Below are positions 36,797 to 47,400 of a stretch of DNA of 64,000 nucleotides, in pieces; position 1 is the stretch's first letter; the number at the start of each line of letters is the position of its first letter. The translations under genes were made by a program, and so were the position numbers. The notes under the pieces are model-generated. The model had not been told where the DNA came from. It made no database searches and saw only the letters and a list, made by a program, of their open reading frames with translations. Origin of the DNA: Bacteroidaceae bacterium (GTDB taxonomy: Bacteria; Bacteroidota; Bacteroidia; Bacteroidales; Barnesiellaceae_A); assembly GCA_017531985.1 (NCBI GenBank), contig JAFXJY010000043.1:1-64000 (forward strand), in the 5' to 3' direction.

Positions 36797-38845
36797 TCAA
36801 TCGTTGTTCATCGACAATAGGAATTCTTCATTGGTCGATGTACGTTCGAGACGTTCTTTCAAGAACTCCATAGCCTCGACCGAGTTCATGTCGGCAAGGT
36901 AACGACGGAGTATCCACATGCGATTGAGTGTCTCTTTATCTTGCAGAAGATCGTCACGACGAGTGCTGGATGCATTGATGTCGACTGCCGGGAAGATGCG
37001 TTTATTGGAGAGCTTACGATCGAGCTGCAACTCCATGTTACCTGTTCCCTTAAACTCTTCAAAGATAACTTCGTCCATCTTCGAACCGGTATCAATGAGA
37101 GCTGTGGCTATGATGGTGAGACTGCCGCCATTCTCTATATTACGAGCAGCACCAAAGAATCTCTTGGGCTTGTGCAGGGCATTGGCATCGACACCTCCTG
37201 ACAGGACTTTACCTGACGCAGGCGAAACGGTGTTAAAGGCTCGTGCCAATCGTGTGATGGAGTCAAGCAGGATGACCACGTCGTGTCCACACTCTACCAT
37301 GCGTTTGGCCTTTTCGAGAACAATATTGGTTACCTTCACATGGCGTTCGGCCGGCTCATCAAATGTCGATGCTATAACCTCGGCTTTCACGCTGCGTGCC
37401 ATATCGGTCACCTCCTCAGGACGCTCGTCAATGAGCAAGATAATCATATATACCTCGGGGTGATTTTCCGATATCGCATTGGCTATATCTTTGAGTATAA
37501 CCGTTTTACCGGTTTTAGGCTGTGCCACAATAAGTCCACGTTGACCCTTACCTATGGGCGAGAACATGTCGACAACACGAGTAGAAAGGTTACATGACTT
37601 ACCACTGGTGAGGTCAAACTTCTCATTGGGGAAAAGGGGTGTCAAGTGGTCGAAAGGTACGCGGTCGCGAACGAACTCGGGCAGACGTCCATTGATGCGT
37701 TCTACTCCGGCAAGTGGGAAGTATTTTTCTCCCTCCTTAGGAGGACGAATGGGGCCTTCTACAACGTCGCCTGTTTTAAGACCGTAATGCTTGATCTGCG
37801 ATTGCGATACATATATATCATCGGGCGAGGTTAAGTAATTATAGTCGGGCGAACGCAGGAAACCGTAACCATCGGGCATCATTTCCAACACGCCCGAACC
37901 CATGAGAATACCCTCAAAGTCGTAGAGACGTTCATTGGCAAACATTTCATCTCGTGGTTCTTCGTTGCGAGGTTCTTCTTGGTGATTGTTGGCCAACTGC
38001 TTGTTGCGTTTGTTGTTGGACTTATTATTGGACTTATTGTTTTGAGGCTCGTTATTGTTATTCGCCTTATTTTGTGGAGTAAATTGCTGCTTGATGACGT
38101 TTCCGTCCTTATCGCGTGAAATAAATCGTGTGGCTTTGGGGAAAAATGCCGACAGACCGGGTGAAGGTGGCAAAACTTGTTCCTGAACTTGTCGGGGAGC
38201 TTCTTCTTGCGATTGGGGTTCGGCGACTTGCTCGGTTTGTTGCGGTTCAGCATCTGCTACTACCGATGTTGCATCCTCATTCTCAGCAACTTGTTTGGCA
38301 GCATTTTCTTTTTCGGCCTTCGACATTCTCTTACGCGGAGTCTTGACAGGCTTGGTTTCTTGCACTTCGACTTGCTCTATAACCGGTTCGGCGGAAATAA
38401 CCTCATTTACCGACTCGACAATCGGCTCGACAACAACCTCCTCGGCAGGTTTCTGTTTTTTCTTTCGGCCGGGACGACCTTTCTTGGGAGCCTCGGCTAC
38501 AACCTCAGTTGTGGCAACTTCCTCTACTACATTGACTTCGGCAACAACTTCGGCAACAGGCTGCTCTTCATGCTCGATGAGAGTAACGCTATCATCACTT
38601 TGAGGTTGAACCGACTCAACAAGAGTCTCTTCGGCATTTTCATCCTTAGCAGTGCGAGACTTCCTTTTTTTTCTACGTCCTTCTCCACCCTGCTGTGTTT
38701 TACTGGCTGTAATAGCCTGCTCATCAAGAATGATATATACCAAATCTTCAACTTCAATGTTGTTGGATACATTCAAGCCCAATTGAGCTGCTATCTCTTT
38801 CAATTCGAGTAACGTCTTGGCTTTAAGTTCAAAAATGTTATACAT
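36797..38845 (-). CDS. rho: Transcription termination factor Rho with large insertion
   Basis: Rho is a hexameric RNA translocase that ends transcription. The 682-residue protein is about 260 residues longer than E. coli Rho. Order of parts: Rho N-terminal helical domain (1-45); a low-complexity segment (about 50-290) alternating Lys/Arg-rich and Glu/Gln/Val-rich runs plus an Asn-rich [16 protein letters not shown] stretch; the RNA-binding cold-shock-like domain ([20 protein letters not shown]). The ATPase domain has Walker A AQPKTGKT and the Q- and R-loop region. Such insertions are known in Bacteroidota Rho, and related disordered insertions elsewhere can drive condensation. It is monocistronic with a ~130-base leader. 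Confidence 0.96.
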   Translation of the reverse strand: MYNIFELKAKTLLELKEIAAQLGLNVSNNIEVEDLVYIILDEQAITASKTQQGGEGRRKKRKSRTAKDENAEETLVESVQPQSDDSVTLIEHEEQPVAEVVAEVNVVEEVATTEVVAEAPKKGRPGRKKKQKPAEEVVVEPIVESVNEVISAEPVIEQVEVQETKPVKTPRKRMSKAEKENAAKQVAENEDATSVVADAEPQQTEQVAEPQSQEEAPRQVQEQVLPPSPGLSAFFPKATRFISRDKDGNVIKQQFTPQNKANNNNEPQNNKSNNKSNNKRNKQLANNHQEEPRNEEPRDEMFANERLYDFEGILMGSGVLEMMPDGYGFLRSPDYNYLTSPDDIYVSQSQIKHYGLKTGDVVEGPIRPPKEGEKYFPLAGVERINGRLPEFVRDRVPFDHLTPLFPNEKFDLTSGKSCNLSTRVVDMFSPIGKGQRGLIVAQPKTGKTVILKDIANAISENHPEVYMIILLIDERPEEVTDMARSVKAEVIASTFDEPAERHVKVTNIVLEKAKRMVECGHDVVILLDSITRLARAFNTVSPASGKVLSGGVDANALHKPKRFFGAARNIENGGSLTIIATALIDTGSKMDEVIFEEFKGTGNMELQLDRKLSNKRIFPAVDINASSTRRDDLLQDKETLNRMWILRRYLADMNSVEAMEFLKERLERTSTNEEFLLSMNND

Positions 38846-38979
38846 TATTTATGTCTTTTTTTCGCAACCGTGCTACTTACAATCTTACTATTGATTGAGT
38901 ATCACCTGCTTAACTTAATATAAGAAATTTGCTGTGAGATTGAGAGGCTTCCGACTGAACACCTCATGAAAAAGTGGTG

Positions 38980-39008
38980 CAAATATACGGTTAATTTTTT
39001 ATTATCAA
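38980..39008 (-). promoter_or_regulatory. Promoter of rho
   Basis: On the minus strand TTG (39006-39008) and TATATTTG (38980-38987) are 18 bases apart, slightly short of the usual spacing. The predicted leader of about 130 bases could allow Rho autoregulation, as in E. coli. Confidence 0.55.
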
Positions 39009-39057
39009 CATTAGAGAGCGGTTATTTGTTGATTTTTTTAACACTTTTTCTATATTT

Positions 39058-40392
39058 CTATTCGTTACACGGCAACGAGCTATGACGCACAACCAACACG
39101 CGTGTTGTCGCATTGGTAATGCGTGCAGTATTATCAGTGCGTTCATCAACTATCCACAATATCTTCTCAGCATCGCACAATATCAAGGCTTTCTCTTTAT
39201 CGACAAGCGAGTACTTACGATCGGCGAAATAGTCGCTCACTTTCTTGCGACCCTTCATCCCGAAGGGAACAAAGCTATCGCCCTTACGCCACCTACGCAA
39301 CATGAGGGGAAACCGTACTTTATCGGCATCCATACATGCCACTTTTCTATCACGTATTATCTCAAAGCCTTCTCGTTCATGCCACTCGATGGTAATACCA
39401 CTTTGCTCGGCAACATCGTCTTCGCTCCATGTGGCCAACACATCATCGGCTTCGAGGTCTCTCAACGGATGCACTATCATATACTTCCGATGGGTAACTG
39501 CTCGATGGGTTGCCGACAGGAATTGCCGCCCCGACTGCTCCCCCACTCGCACCATATCGGCTACCTGCTCTGCCACGAAGCCCAGAGGCGAAACTATCTC
39601 ATGCAGCAAGGTACGAGGTGCCGGAGATGTGTGTAACAACTGCATGTCGATGTACAACTCATCGCCATGCCACTCACTCACACGCCGACGCCACGCATCG
39701 ATAGCCTCACGATAAAATTGCTCAGCATCACGCAGATTCTCGATAGTACGTTCCATGCACGCGTCGACCGCCGGATTTATTTCTCGCAGTAAGGGTAACA
39801 CTTCGAGACGAATTTTATTGCGTGTATAGATGGCTTCGAGATTGGTACTATCGGTAACATATTCGATACCTTCCTCCGACAAATATTGCAACAATTCTTC
39901 ACGCGACACACACAACAATGGTCGCACAATATATCCATTGCGAGGACTCATTCCTGTTACACCCGCTATACCGGTGCCTCGAACAAGATTCAACAAGAGA
40001 GTCTCCACGTTGTCATCACGATGATGAGCCACAGCCACTGCATGTGCATCATGCTCCTTGCGTACACGTTCAAACCATTCGTAGCGTAACTCGCGTGCTG
40101 CCATTTCGATGGAAACGCCCCGCTCCCGGGCATAAGTCACTGTATCGAATTGTGTCTCAACAAACGGCACTTGCAGCTTCCGAGCCACCATAGCTGCATG
40201 ATGGCGATCGCGAATGCTCTCATCACCTCGCAACATAAAGTTACAATGGCAGGCCACACAATCGTAACCCAGCCGCACAAGGACTGACAGCAGTGCCACC
40301 GAGTCGGCTCCGCCACTCAGCCCCACCATCACCCTTGCTCCATCAGGCAATAATTGCTTTCGGACAATATAATCTGCTATGCGATGTATCAT
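39058..40392 (-). CDS. tilS: tRNA(Ile)-lysidine synthase
   Basis: TilS converts the wobble cytidine of tRNA-Ile(CAU) to lysidine, so that AUA is read as isoleucine. The 444-residue protein has the PP-loop SGGADS (about residues 27-32) and the conserved HCNFMLRGDES and AVAHHRDDNVETLLLNLVRG motifs. A C-terminal substrate-binding domain ends near RRWRKGDSFVPFGMKGRKKVSDYF. The ATG at 40392 gives the normal start; the frame is open further to 40425. The gene stands alone between rho and a palindromic promoter region. Confidence 0.95.
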   Translation of the reverse strand: MIHRIADYIVRKQLLPDGARVMVGLSGGADSVALLSVLVRLGYDCVACHCNFMLRGDESIRDRHHAAMVARKLQVPFVETQFDTVTYARERGVSIEMAARELRYEWFERVRKEHDAHAVAVAHHRDDNVETLLLNLVRGTGIAGVTGMSPRNGYIVRPLLCVSREELLQYLSEEGIEYVTDSTNLEAIYTRNKIRLEVLPLLREINPAVDACMERTIENLRDAEQFYREAIDAWRRRVSEWHGDELYIDMQLLHTSPAPRTLLHEIVSPLGFVAEQVADMVRVGEQSGRQFLSATHRAVTHRKYMIVHPLRDLEADDVLATWSEDDVAEQSGITIEWHEREGFEIIRDRKVACMDADKVRFPLMLRRWRKGDSFVPFGMKGRKKVSDYFADRKYSLVDKEKALILCDAEKILWIVDERTDNTARITNATTRVLVVRHSSLPCNE

Positions 40393-40402
40393 ATTCACTT
40401 GG

Positions 40403-40494
40403 CAAAGATACGCATAAGCGAGCAAGAAATATCAAGCTTGCTTGAATATTTTTTTCAGCGAGCGAAAGTATCTTCGCGGGTTACCGCAAAGATA
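40403..40494 (-). promoter_or_regulatory. tilS promoter within an imperfect palindrome with duplicated -7 boxes
   Basis: Two minus-strand TATCTTTG elements occur at 40403-40410 and 40487-40494. Between them is an imperfect palindrome centred on CAAGCTTG (about 40433-40440), whose arms (GCTTGATATTTCTTGCTCGC and GCTTGAATATTTTTTTCAGC) end in AAGATAC/GTATCTT. A third related block, CTTGCTTGATTTTTTTCTTC, lies at about 40521-40540. The proximal box is 10 bases from the tilS start and has a TTG at 22 bases. Confidence 0.4.
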
Positions 40495-40576
40495 GTGAAA
40501 CGTGTGTGAAGATAAAACAATCTTGCTTGATTTTTTTCTTCGCTATTATTGACCAACGATATAAACAGTCAAAAGG

Positions 40577-40607
40577 TTGTTCGTTCGGTTTATTTTGCCT
40601 AACTTCG
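40577..40607 (+). promoter_or_regulatory. Promoter of the AspT-like transporter
   Basis: TTG (40577-40579) and TAACTTCG (40600-40607) are 20 bases apart; the -7 element has one change from TAnnTTTG. Confidence 0.55.
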
Positions 40608-40683
40608 CAGCCGAAATCGAGAGTTGAGCCGAAAGTGGCTTTTTCAATATGTTTTTCAAACTAAATTAATACACGAAAAAAAA

Positions 40684-42351
40684 ATGGAATGGTTATCTGA
40701 TTTAATCAGTGGCACATCTATTGCACACACTGTATTCCTCTATGCTATTGTCATAGCAGTGGGAGTAGTGTTAGGCAAGGTCAAAATCTTCGGTGTGTCG
40801 TTAGGTGTCACCTTTGTACTCTTTGTGGGTATCTTACTGGGACATTTTGGATTATCGGTCGATGGCGAAATACTGCATTTTGTCAAGGAATTCGGACTGA
40901 TATTGTTTGTCTTCTCCATCGGCTTGCAAGTGGGTCCGGGATTTTTTGCATCGTTCAAGAACGAAGGTGTCAAGCTCAACTTGCTTGCCATGGCAATTAT
41001 CGCACTGAACATTATCGTTGCGTTGGTTATCTACTTCTTCGATGACAGTATTGGGTTGATGATAGTGGGTATCTTATCGGGTGCTGTCACTAACACACCC
41101 GGATTGGGTGCCGCCGAGCAAGCTCTCTCCCAACTCTACACCGATGGTATCATCACCGAAGTTCCACAATTGGCATTAGGATACGCCGTAGCCTATCCGT
41201 TGGGTGTTGTGGGTATTATTCTGGCTATGATTATTGTTCGGGCTATTTTCAGGGTTAACTTCCAAGAGGAGACTGACAAGATAGAGCGTGAAAATAACGA
41301 CAGCCAATTAATTCCTCATATTATCACTTATCGCACCGAGAACAAACTCATCGTGGGTCGTACTCTCAGTGAACTTTCGTCGATGATTAATCGTAACTTT
41401 GTGGTGTCGCGTATCAAACGTAATGACGAAATCATTATCCCCAACTCCAAGACAATCCTGCAAGACAAAGACTTACTGCTCACTGTGCTTTCAGAAGCCG
41501 ATGAAGAGGCATTGACAGCCTTTATAGGTCCTAAGATAGAGATGGACTGGGAGGCTATACAAGCACCGGTCATATCGCGTCGCATACTGGTGTCGAAGGA
41601 GGAATATAATGGTCGTAAGATAGGTTCTATGCGTCTGCGTATGGGTTATAGACTGAATGTAACTCGTGTCACTCGTGCCGGTGTCGATCTCTTGGCAAGT
41701 CCCAATCTGGCCTTACAAATGGGCGACCGCATTACCGTTGTGGGTAAAGAGGAGGATATAGACCGCTTGGCCGAAAAATTAGGTAACTCGATGAAGCACC
41801 TCAATCACCCCAATCTGTTTACCATATTTATAGGTATCATGATAGGTGTTATCTTTGGCAGCATGCCCTTCACTGTACCGGGAATGCCTGTTCCATTGAA
41901 ATTGGGTCTTGCCGGTGGTCCTCTTATTATAGCTATCTTAATAGGTCGTTTCGGACACAAGATGCACTTGACCACTTACACATCGACGAGTGCCAATCTC
42001 ATGCTCCGCGAGGTAGGTATCTGCTTGTTCCTTGCCAGTGTGGGTATCAGTGCCGGTGGTGAATTTGTAAAGACCATCATGGAAGGTGGCTTGATGTGGG
42101 TATTGTGGGGATTTCTCATTACCCTCATTCCCCTGCTCATTGTTGGCTCGGTGGGACGTGGATATTATAAATTGAACTATTTCACACTTATGGGACTCAT
42201 GTCGGGAGCCTGCACCGATCCTCCAGCATTGGCTTACAGCAACAAAGTTGCCAACAACGATGCTCCTTCGGTAGCCTACTCAACCGTATATCCGCTCACA
42301 ATGTTCTTGCGTATTCTCACCGCCCAAGTTCTTATATTGGCGTTGGCATAA
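40684..42351 (+). CDS. AspT/YidE-type transporter with RCK_C domains
   Basis: The 555-residue inner-membrane protein belongs to the aspartate:alanine exchanger (AAE/YidE/YbjL) family. It has two blocks of membrane helices (about 15-205 and 385-555) around two cytoplasmic TrkA-C/RCK_C domains (about 215-375; [20 protein letters not shown] and [20 protein letters not shown]). Each membrane half carries the duplicated signature, [17 protein letters not shown] and [20 protein letters not shown]. The ATG at 40684 is preferred over a TTG at 40624. Substrate is unknown; family members exchange amino or dicarboxylic acids. Confidence 0.88.
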   Translation: MEWLSDLISGTSIAHTVFLYAIVIAVGVVLGKVKIFGVSLGVTFVLFVGILLGHFGLSVDGEILHFVKEFGLILFVFSIGLQVGPGFFASFKNEGVKLNLLAMAIIALNIIVALVIYFFDDSIGLMIVGILSGAVTNTPGLGAAEQALSQLYTDGIITEVPQLALGYAVAYPLGVVGIILAMIIVRAIFRVNFQEETDKIERENNDSQLIPHIITYRTENKLIVGRTLSELSSMINRNFVVSRIKRNDEIIIPNSKTILQDKDLLLTVLSEADEEALTAFIGPKIEMDWEAIQAPVISRRILVSKEEYNGRKIGSMRLRMGYRLNVTRVTRAGVDLLASPNLALQMGDRITVVGKEEDIDRLAEKLGNSMKHLNHPNLFTIFIGIMIGVIFGSMPFTVPGMPVPLKLGLAGGPLIIAILIGRFGHKMHLTTYTSTSANLMLREVGICLFLASVGISAGGEFVKTIMEGGLMWVLWGFLITLIPLLIVGSVGRGYYKLNYFTLMGLMSGACTDPPALAYSNKVANNDAPSVAYSTVYPLTMFLRILTAQVLILALA

Positions 42352-42366
42352 CACGATACGACACAC

Positions 42367-42410
42367 AACAACGCGGGGTGTGACCTGAATGGTTCACACC
42401 CCGCGTTGTT
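42367..42410. terminator. Terminator between transporter and dedA
   Basis: 17 perfectly complementary bases (42367-42383 with 42394-42410) form a GC-rich stem, and two more pairs extend it towards the loop. It separates two convergent genes. A T-tract is nearly absent, so Rho or the stem alone may act. Confidence 0.65.
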
Positions 42411-42436
42411 ATTCGACTACTTACTGTCAGGCAAGG

Positions 42437-43075
42437 CTACGACTCGGTGGAGGCTTGTGACTTGTGAGTAAAGAATCGTACGATAAAAAATAGTATGACA
42501 AGAACTAACAGCCCCCAAATAACCAACTTCACGATGTGACTAAACTCATCGACCGTAGCATTGAGTTGCTCAGGTGTGACGAGCGAACGCAAGAAGTAAC
42601 CCAACAAAGCAAGTATCGTGTTCCACACTCCTGCACCAATGGTCGTATATAGAATAAACTTGCCAAAGTGCATGCGTGATAGTCCGGCAGGAATGGAGAT
42701 GAGCTGTCTTACACCGGGAACAAGGCGACCGATAAGCGTCGATACAACTCCATGCTTGTTGAAAAATTGCTCGGCACGAGCTATCTTCTGCGAGTTGAGC
42801 AGACACATGTGTCCTACGCGACTATCGGCAAACTTGTAAACGACCGGACGTCCTATCCACTGTGCCAGCAAATAGTTGATAACAGCACCTAAGTCGGCTC
42901 CCATGGTAGCACAAACGATAACCATGACAAGACTTACCTCGCCAAAGTAGGCTGCCGGAGGCACTACTATCTCGGAGGGAAAGGGGATAAATGAACTCTC
43001 GATAGTCATCAACAGAATGATTGTCCACTCATTGAGATTATCGATACACCATTGTATAAAAGGCAGTGATTCCAT
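42437..43075 (-). CDS. DedA-family membrane protein
   Basis: The 212-residue protein is a DedA/SNARE-associated (VTT) family member with four to six membrane segments. The two signatures are present: ESSFIPFPSE near residue 26 and GRLVPGVRQLISIPAG near residue 115, with the functionally important Glu and Arg. DedA proteins are lipid scramblases or transporters that recycle undecaprenyl phosphate or phospholipids. The gene is monocistronic; a TACCTTTG -7 element (minus strand, 43108-43115) precedes it. Confidence 0.92.
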   Translation of the reverse strand: MESLPFIQWCIDNLNEWTIILLMTIESSFIPFPSEIVVPPAAYFGEVSLVMVIVCATMGADLGAVINYLLAQWIGRPVVYKFADSRVGHMCLLNSQKIARAEQFFNKHGVVSTLIGRLVPGVRQLISIPAGLSRMHFGKFILYTTIGAGVWNTILALLGYFLRSLVTPEQLNATVDEFSHIVKLVIWGLLVLVILFFIVRFFTHKSQASTES

Positions 43076-43142
43076 AATATTGTTTCATTTTTTTATTTTT
43101 TGTTCCACAAAGGTAAAACAATCGCATCAATTAGTAAAATTA

Positions 43143-43174
43143 TTGTATAGTTAAAAAAAAAATAAGTATATTTG
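43143..43174 (+). promoter_or_regulatory. Promoter of the WG-repeat gene
   Basis: TTG (43143-43145) and TATATTTG (43167-43174) with a 21-base spacer. The start codon is at 43343, so the leader is about 160 bases long. I see no clear riboswitch in it. Confidence 0.6.
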
Positions 43175-43342
43175 CATCATACAACGTATGCAATGAATCA
43201 TTGCTACTTAGATGTAATGAGGGACGGGGAATAGCATTAAATATATCAAGGGGAAATTGATAGATTTTATAATATCTCAACATCTGTAATTACACAAAGG
43301 GGAATATATTTTATTATCAACAATATCAAAAAACACAAAACT

Positions 43343-44353
43343 ATGAAAACATTTTTCAAAATCGTGGGATGGATTGCCATTGCAGCAGTGGCAACGGGAA
43401 TCATTATTGCAGGTGTAAAAATTTACAATGCCCACTACGACATGAGTGAGTATTACTACGATGAGTATGTCAACGACAAGTTGGAGGTGCATGAGAATTA
43501 CGAAAAAGAAAGACATGCATTGTACAACAACGAAACGCAGGCATACACTATTCGCAACATCGACTGGGTGTCGAAAATTCCCAACGATGAGGGCTATGCC
43601 GTATTTTCACGTCGAAACAAACGCGGATTTTTTGACCCCAATAGCGGTAAAATTGCCATCAAGGAGCAATATACCCATGCATGGGTATTTGCAGAGGGTG
43701 TGGCTGCGGTCATGAAGGGCGATTCGTTAGGTTTTATCAACGCTGCCAATGAGGTGGTCATTCCATTCCAATATGTCATTACTGATACAGACAACTTCGA
43801 CTGCGTATTTCACGACGGGTATTGCATCATGAAGAGTGAGGATGGCAAGTATGGCTTTATCGATAAAAGCGGTAAGTGGGTCGTTGAGCCTATCTATGAG
43901 AGTATAGAGGCAAGCAAAGACTATTATTACGTCGTGTTCGCTGATAATAGATATGGTCTTTTGGACAGCAAACTCAATACCATTTACCCGGTCGAGTATC
44001 AATACATCAGAGAAAGTTACAATAAGCCTTACATATACATCGCCAAGAATGGCATTATGCAGTGTGTCGATTATGAAGGCAAGATTGTACAACCATTTGT
44101 GTGCGACTTTACCACTCACTTAGAGTATTATCCCGATGATTGCACAAGCGATTATTCATCGCAACTTGTTTCCAATTACATTAAATACAACTTCGGGAAT
44201 TACTATGGTGTCATGCGTCGCGACAATGGGCAAGTCATCATTCCTGCCATTTACAATAACATTCGCATGGTTTCACGCACTCTGTTTAAAGTGAGTATTA
44301 ACGATGTATACATCTTGATTGACGAGCATGGTAATATTGTCGATGGGGAATAA
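43343..44353 (+). CDS. Membrane-anchored WG-repeat protein
   Basis: The 336-residue protein has one N-terminal membrane helix (about 7-27) and a periplasmic or external region of WG-like repeats, about one every 40 residues. Examples are GYAVFSRRNKRGFFDPNSGK, KYGFIDKSGKWVVEPIYESI and RYGLLDSKLNTIYPVEYQYI. WG repeats form beta-rich solenoid or propeller-like scaffolds; no catalytic activity is known. The repeats weaken toward the C terminus. It stands alone between its own promoter and terminator. Confidence 0.85.
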   Translation: MKTFFKIVGWIAIAAVATGIIIAGVKIYNAHYDMSEYYYDEYVNDKLEVHENYEKERHALYNNETQAYTIRNIDWVSKIPNDEGYAVFSRRNKRGFFDPNSGKIAIKEQYTHAWVFAEGVAAVMKGDSLGFINAANEVVIPFQYVITDTDNFDCVFHDGYCIMKSEDGKYGFIDKSGKWVVEPIYESIEASKDYYYVVFADNRYGLLDSKLNTIYPVEYQYIRESYNKPYIYIAKNGIMQCVDYEGKIVQPFVCDFTTHLEYYPDDCTSDYSSQLVSNYIKYNFGNYYGVMRRDNGQVIIPAIYNNIRMVSRTLFKVSINDVYILIDEHGNIVDGE

Positions 44354-44420
44354 GAGAATATATAACTTCTCGACAAATAATCCTTTATAGAGTTATCGTC
44401 TGAGTCTCCATAAATGAAAG

Positions 44421-44463
44421 AAGAGTGAACCTTTGGCAACAGGTTCACTCTTCCTATTTTTCG
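44421..44463. terminator. Terminator between WG-repeat and T9SS cargo genes
   Basis: AAGAGTGAACCT (44421-44432) pairs perfectly with AGGTTCACTCTT (44441-44452). The plus exit has ATTTTTC, so it can end the WG gene and also the convergent minus-strand gene. Confidence 0.8.
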
Positions 44464-44477
44464 GGTTGATAATACGC

Positions 44478-47400
44478 TTAACGCACTATCAGTACTTTGA
44501 CAGTTTCCACATCGCTTTCGCGATAAATGTTGAGCAGATAGCTGCCAACAGGAAGCGAAGTTACATCCACGACATCGGCAGAGGTCTCGGCTACTATACG
44601 ACCCGACATGTCGAGCAATACAACTCTTTCGCACTCACCCTCTACTGTTATATAAGAGGTAGCGGGGTTGGGATACACCTTCACGCGGTCTATCTCGATA
44701 CGCTCAACCGATGCCTGTACATTGAAGTATATCTGTGAGCCTTTCACTTCGGGTTCACCCTCTACATCAAAGATGGTATTGACACGCATACGGTTGGTTG
44801 AGCCATTCTTCAACGACAAGTTTTCATTCAGATAGCTTGTCTCGGTAACAAGAGCATCATTGAGTTGTTCACCATTGAGTTCTACGTTATAACCCTTTAC
44901 AGGCAGTAATTGCGAACTTCCATTGTTGATGTTCATACCCAACATCCAGCTACCGGTCACACCACCATCGGCATTGGCCGAGCTGAATCGGCTATAATCC
45001 CACGAATAGAGGTCGCTCACACCACCTATGGTGCGACCACGATCGGTACAGATGGGATAGGTAGAGGGGTCGACATCGGAACATACCAATTTGATTCTAA
45101 TCGAATTGGAATTGGTTATCTGATAGGGTGTTGTCAATTTTACATTATTCCAAGTATTGAGTGTGTATCCACCTTCTTCATCCAGACCATTCAACACGAT
45201 AAAATCATAATCAATACCATTCACTTCGAGAGCTATGGCAAAGGTTGCCTCGGCTGTGGGATAGAAACGTAGGGACTCGATATAATATCCTTCATACCAG
45301 TCGAAATAGTCGTTGGAGTAATCATGTGCCACGGTATACTCAATCAAGTCGGTTGCACCGGTACGCGTGATACCTCGACCCGAGCTGGACGATCCGGCAT
45401 GAGATATAACGGTAGCATCGTTGTCACGAGGAACTTCCCACGAGGCATTTACATAATTGATCTCAGCTTCAATATCTACATTATCAACAGCAGTCAGCAC
45501 CTCGCTTTTGGGACGGAAGTTAACATTGAACGTTGTAGGCTCAGCTACACTGCCATCGGCATAACGTGCTGCTACACCATAGGTATAAAATCCCGATGCA
45601 AGATTTTCATCATAATAGTGAGCTTGCTCGGTGGTGCTTATCAACTCATTATTGCGATACAAGTCGTAACCATCCAATATATCACACTCGACATTGGGCT
45701 TTCCATTGGCATCCAACTCGGCAAAGATAGCCGATATAGCCCAGCTGATAGCCATTTCGCCGTAACCGGCATCCAACGACGACTGGTTCAACGAATAATA
45801 TTCGGGTTCAACCAATTGACGCAACAGGTCAGAATATCCTGTAACTACTTCACCATATGACATACCGATAACATCGTTCGATGCAGCGGAAAAACTGGTA
45901 GCATCAACGTCAACGGCCACGAGTATGTTGTCAATACCATTGAATGTGATGGGAGTATCGAGGTCAATAGTATTCATGTTGTTGTACGACAATGTAGCAT
46001 TATCGACCGGCTGACTCACACGTTCGTCTCCGTTGACATACACCTTGATGGTATAACGAGCCTCAGGATTACGAGGCATGAATGCCACACGAGCTATCAC
46101 ATGGCTTTCGGCATAGTTGTTAACAATGTCGTAAGGCAAGCGTATTGCAGCCGAGAACGATACAAGTCCACCTCCAAATCCCGAGATTGTTCCTTCGCTG
46201 TTGAAGTAAGTGAGCGAAGGCAGATTGGACTCGGGAGCACCCCAACGCAATTTAAGGTCATTGTAATTGACTGCATGCGTCTCTATGTTGCGTGCTTTGT
46301 TAATGGGCTCATCAACGACGTTAATTGTTACAGGGACCGAGTGTTCCGATTCGACAAACTCATCGCCTTCACCTTCATAGAGAGCTGTGGCAGTGTAGCT
46401 GTAAGTACCCTCGGCAGGTACTTCGTCAATATAAGCCATCTCACTGATACCCTCCACAATAAGCTGATTATCACGATAGAGGTTGTAGCCCAATACATTA
46501 GCAGCATTCATCATAGGTTCTTTCCATGTTACACGCACTTTGTTGACACCGCGTATTTTCTCGGCAGTAAGAGTTACAGGAGGACATATATCGACCTCAC
46601 GATCAAGCACCACTACCAACGATACATAATCAGCTGTCAAAGCTCCATTTTGCAAAGTATAAGCCAGCATGGCTATCACCTTACCATCTTCGCTCATCTG
46701 CACACCACGATATATTTTATATTGCTGAGGGTCAATCTCTACATTATGCTTCTCTTTAAGCCACTGATTCATATCCCATGCTTTTCCATCATCGTAGACG
46801 TAGCCATAGACATCACTCTGACCGGTGAGGTTGTTGAACATCTCTTCACCACCCAGCACTACACCATCGTTGTTGACATAGCATAATATCTGATTGGAAC
46901 AATCGAGACTGTAAAAGGGCAACTCGAGTTTTTCCTTGGTATTGAGGTTGTAGACAAACTTATGCCCCATTGCCTCACACAGCAATAAAGAGTTGTCGGA
47001 CGAGAAGTGACGACCGGCCTCGGCAAATGAGGCACGCTTACTCAGATATTCGACTGTTGTATCAGTCCACAGAGCAATGGTGCGGTTGAGCGGAGCATCA
47101 CCGGTAGTGGTATAACCCCATCCGGCGGCATATTGACCATCATCCGATATAGCATAACATTGTGCTACACCATTGTCGTAAGGATAGATAACCGCAAGCT
47201 TACCATCTACCCACTTGGCAGGAGCATAATCGCCACCCATCATTACATAACCAGCCACATAGCGGCCATCCTTCGAGATGGCAAAATGAGTACCGCCACC
47301 GGCTCCGGGGAAAGCACTGTTGTCGAAACGATGCCATGCACCATCTTTGTAGTAGCCACCCGAACCTACTACGGTTCCGTCATCTGACACATCATAGGCT

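Noticed and set aside
46101-46886. Long plus-strand frames opposite the T9SS cargo genes (also near 45324, 50092 and 54893)
   Set aside because: They are antisense to well-supported secreted proteins, have atypical composition rich in Ile, Tyr and Cys, and have no promoters; they reflect low stop frequency in the complementary strand.
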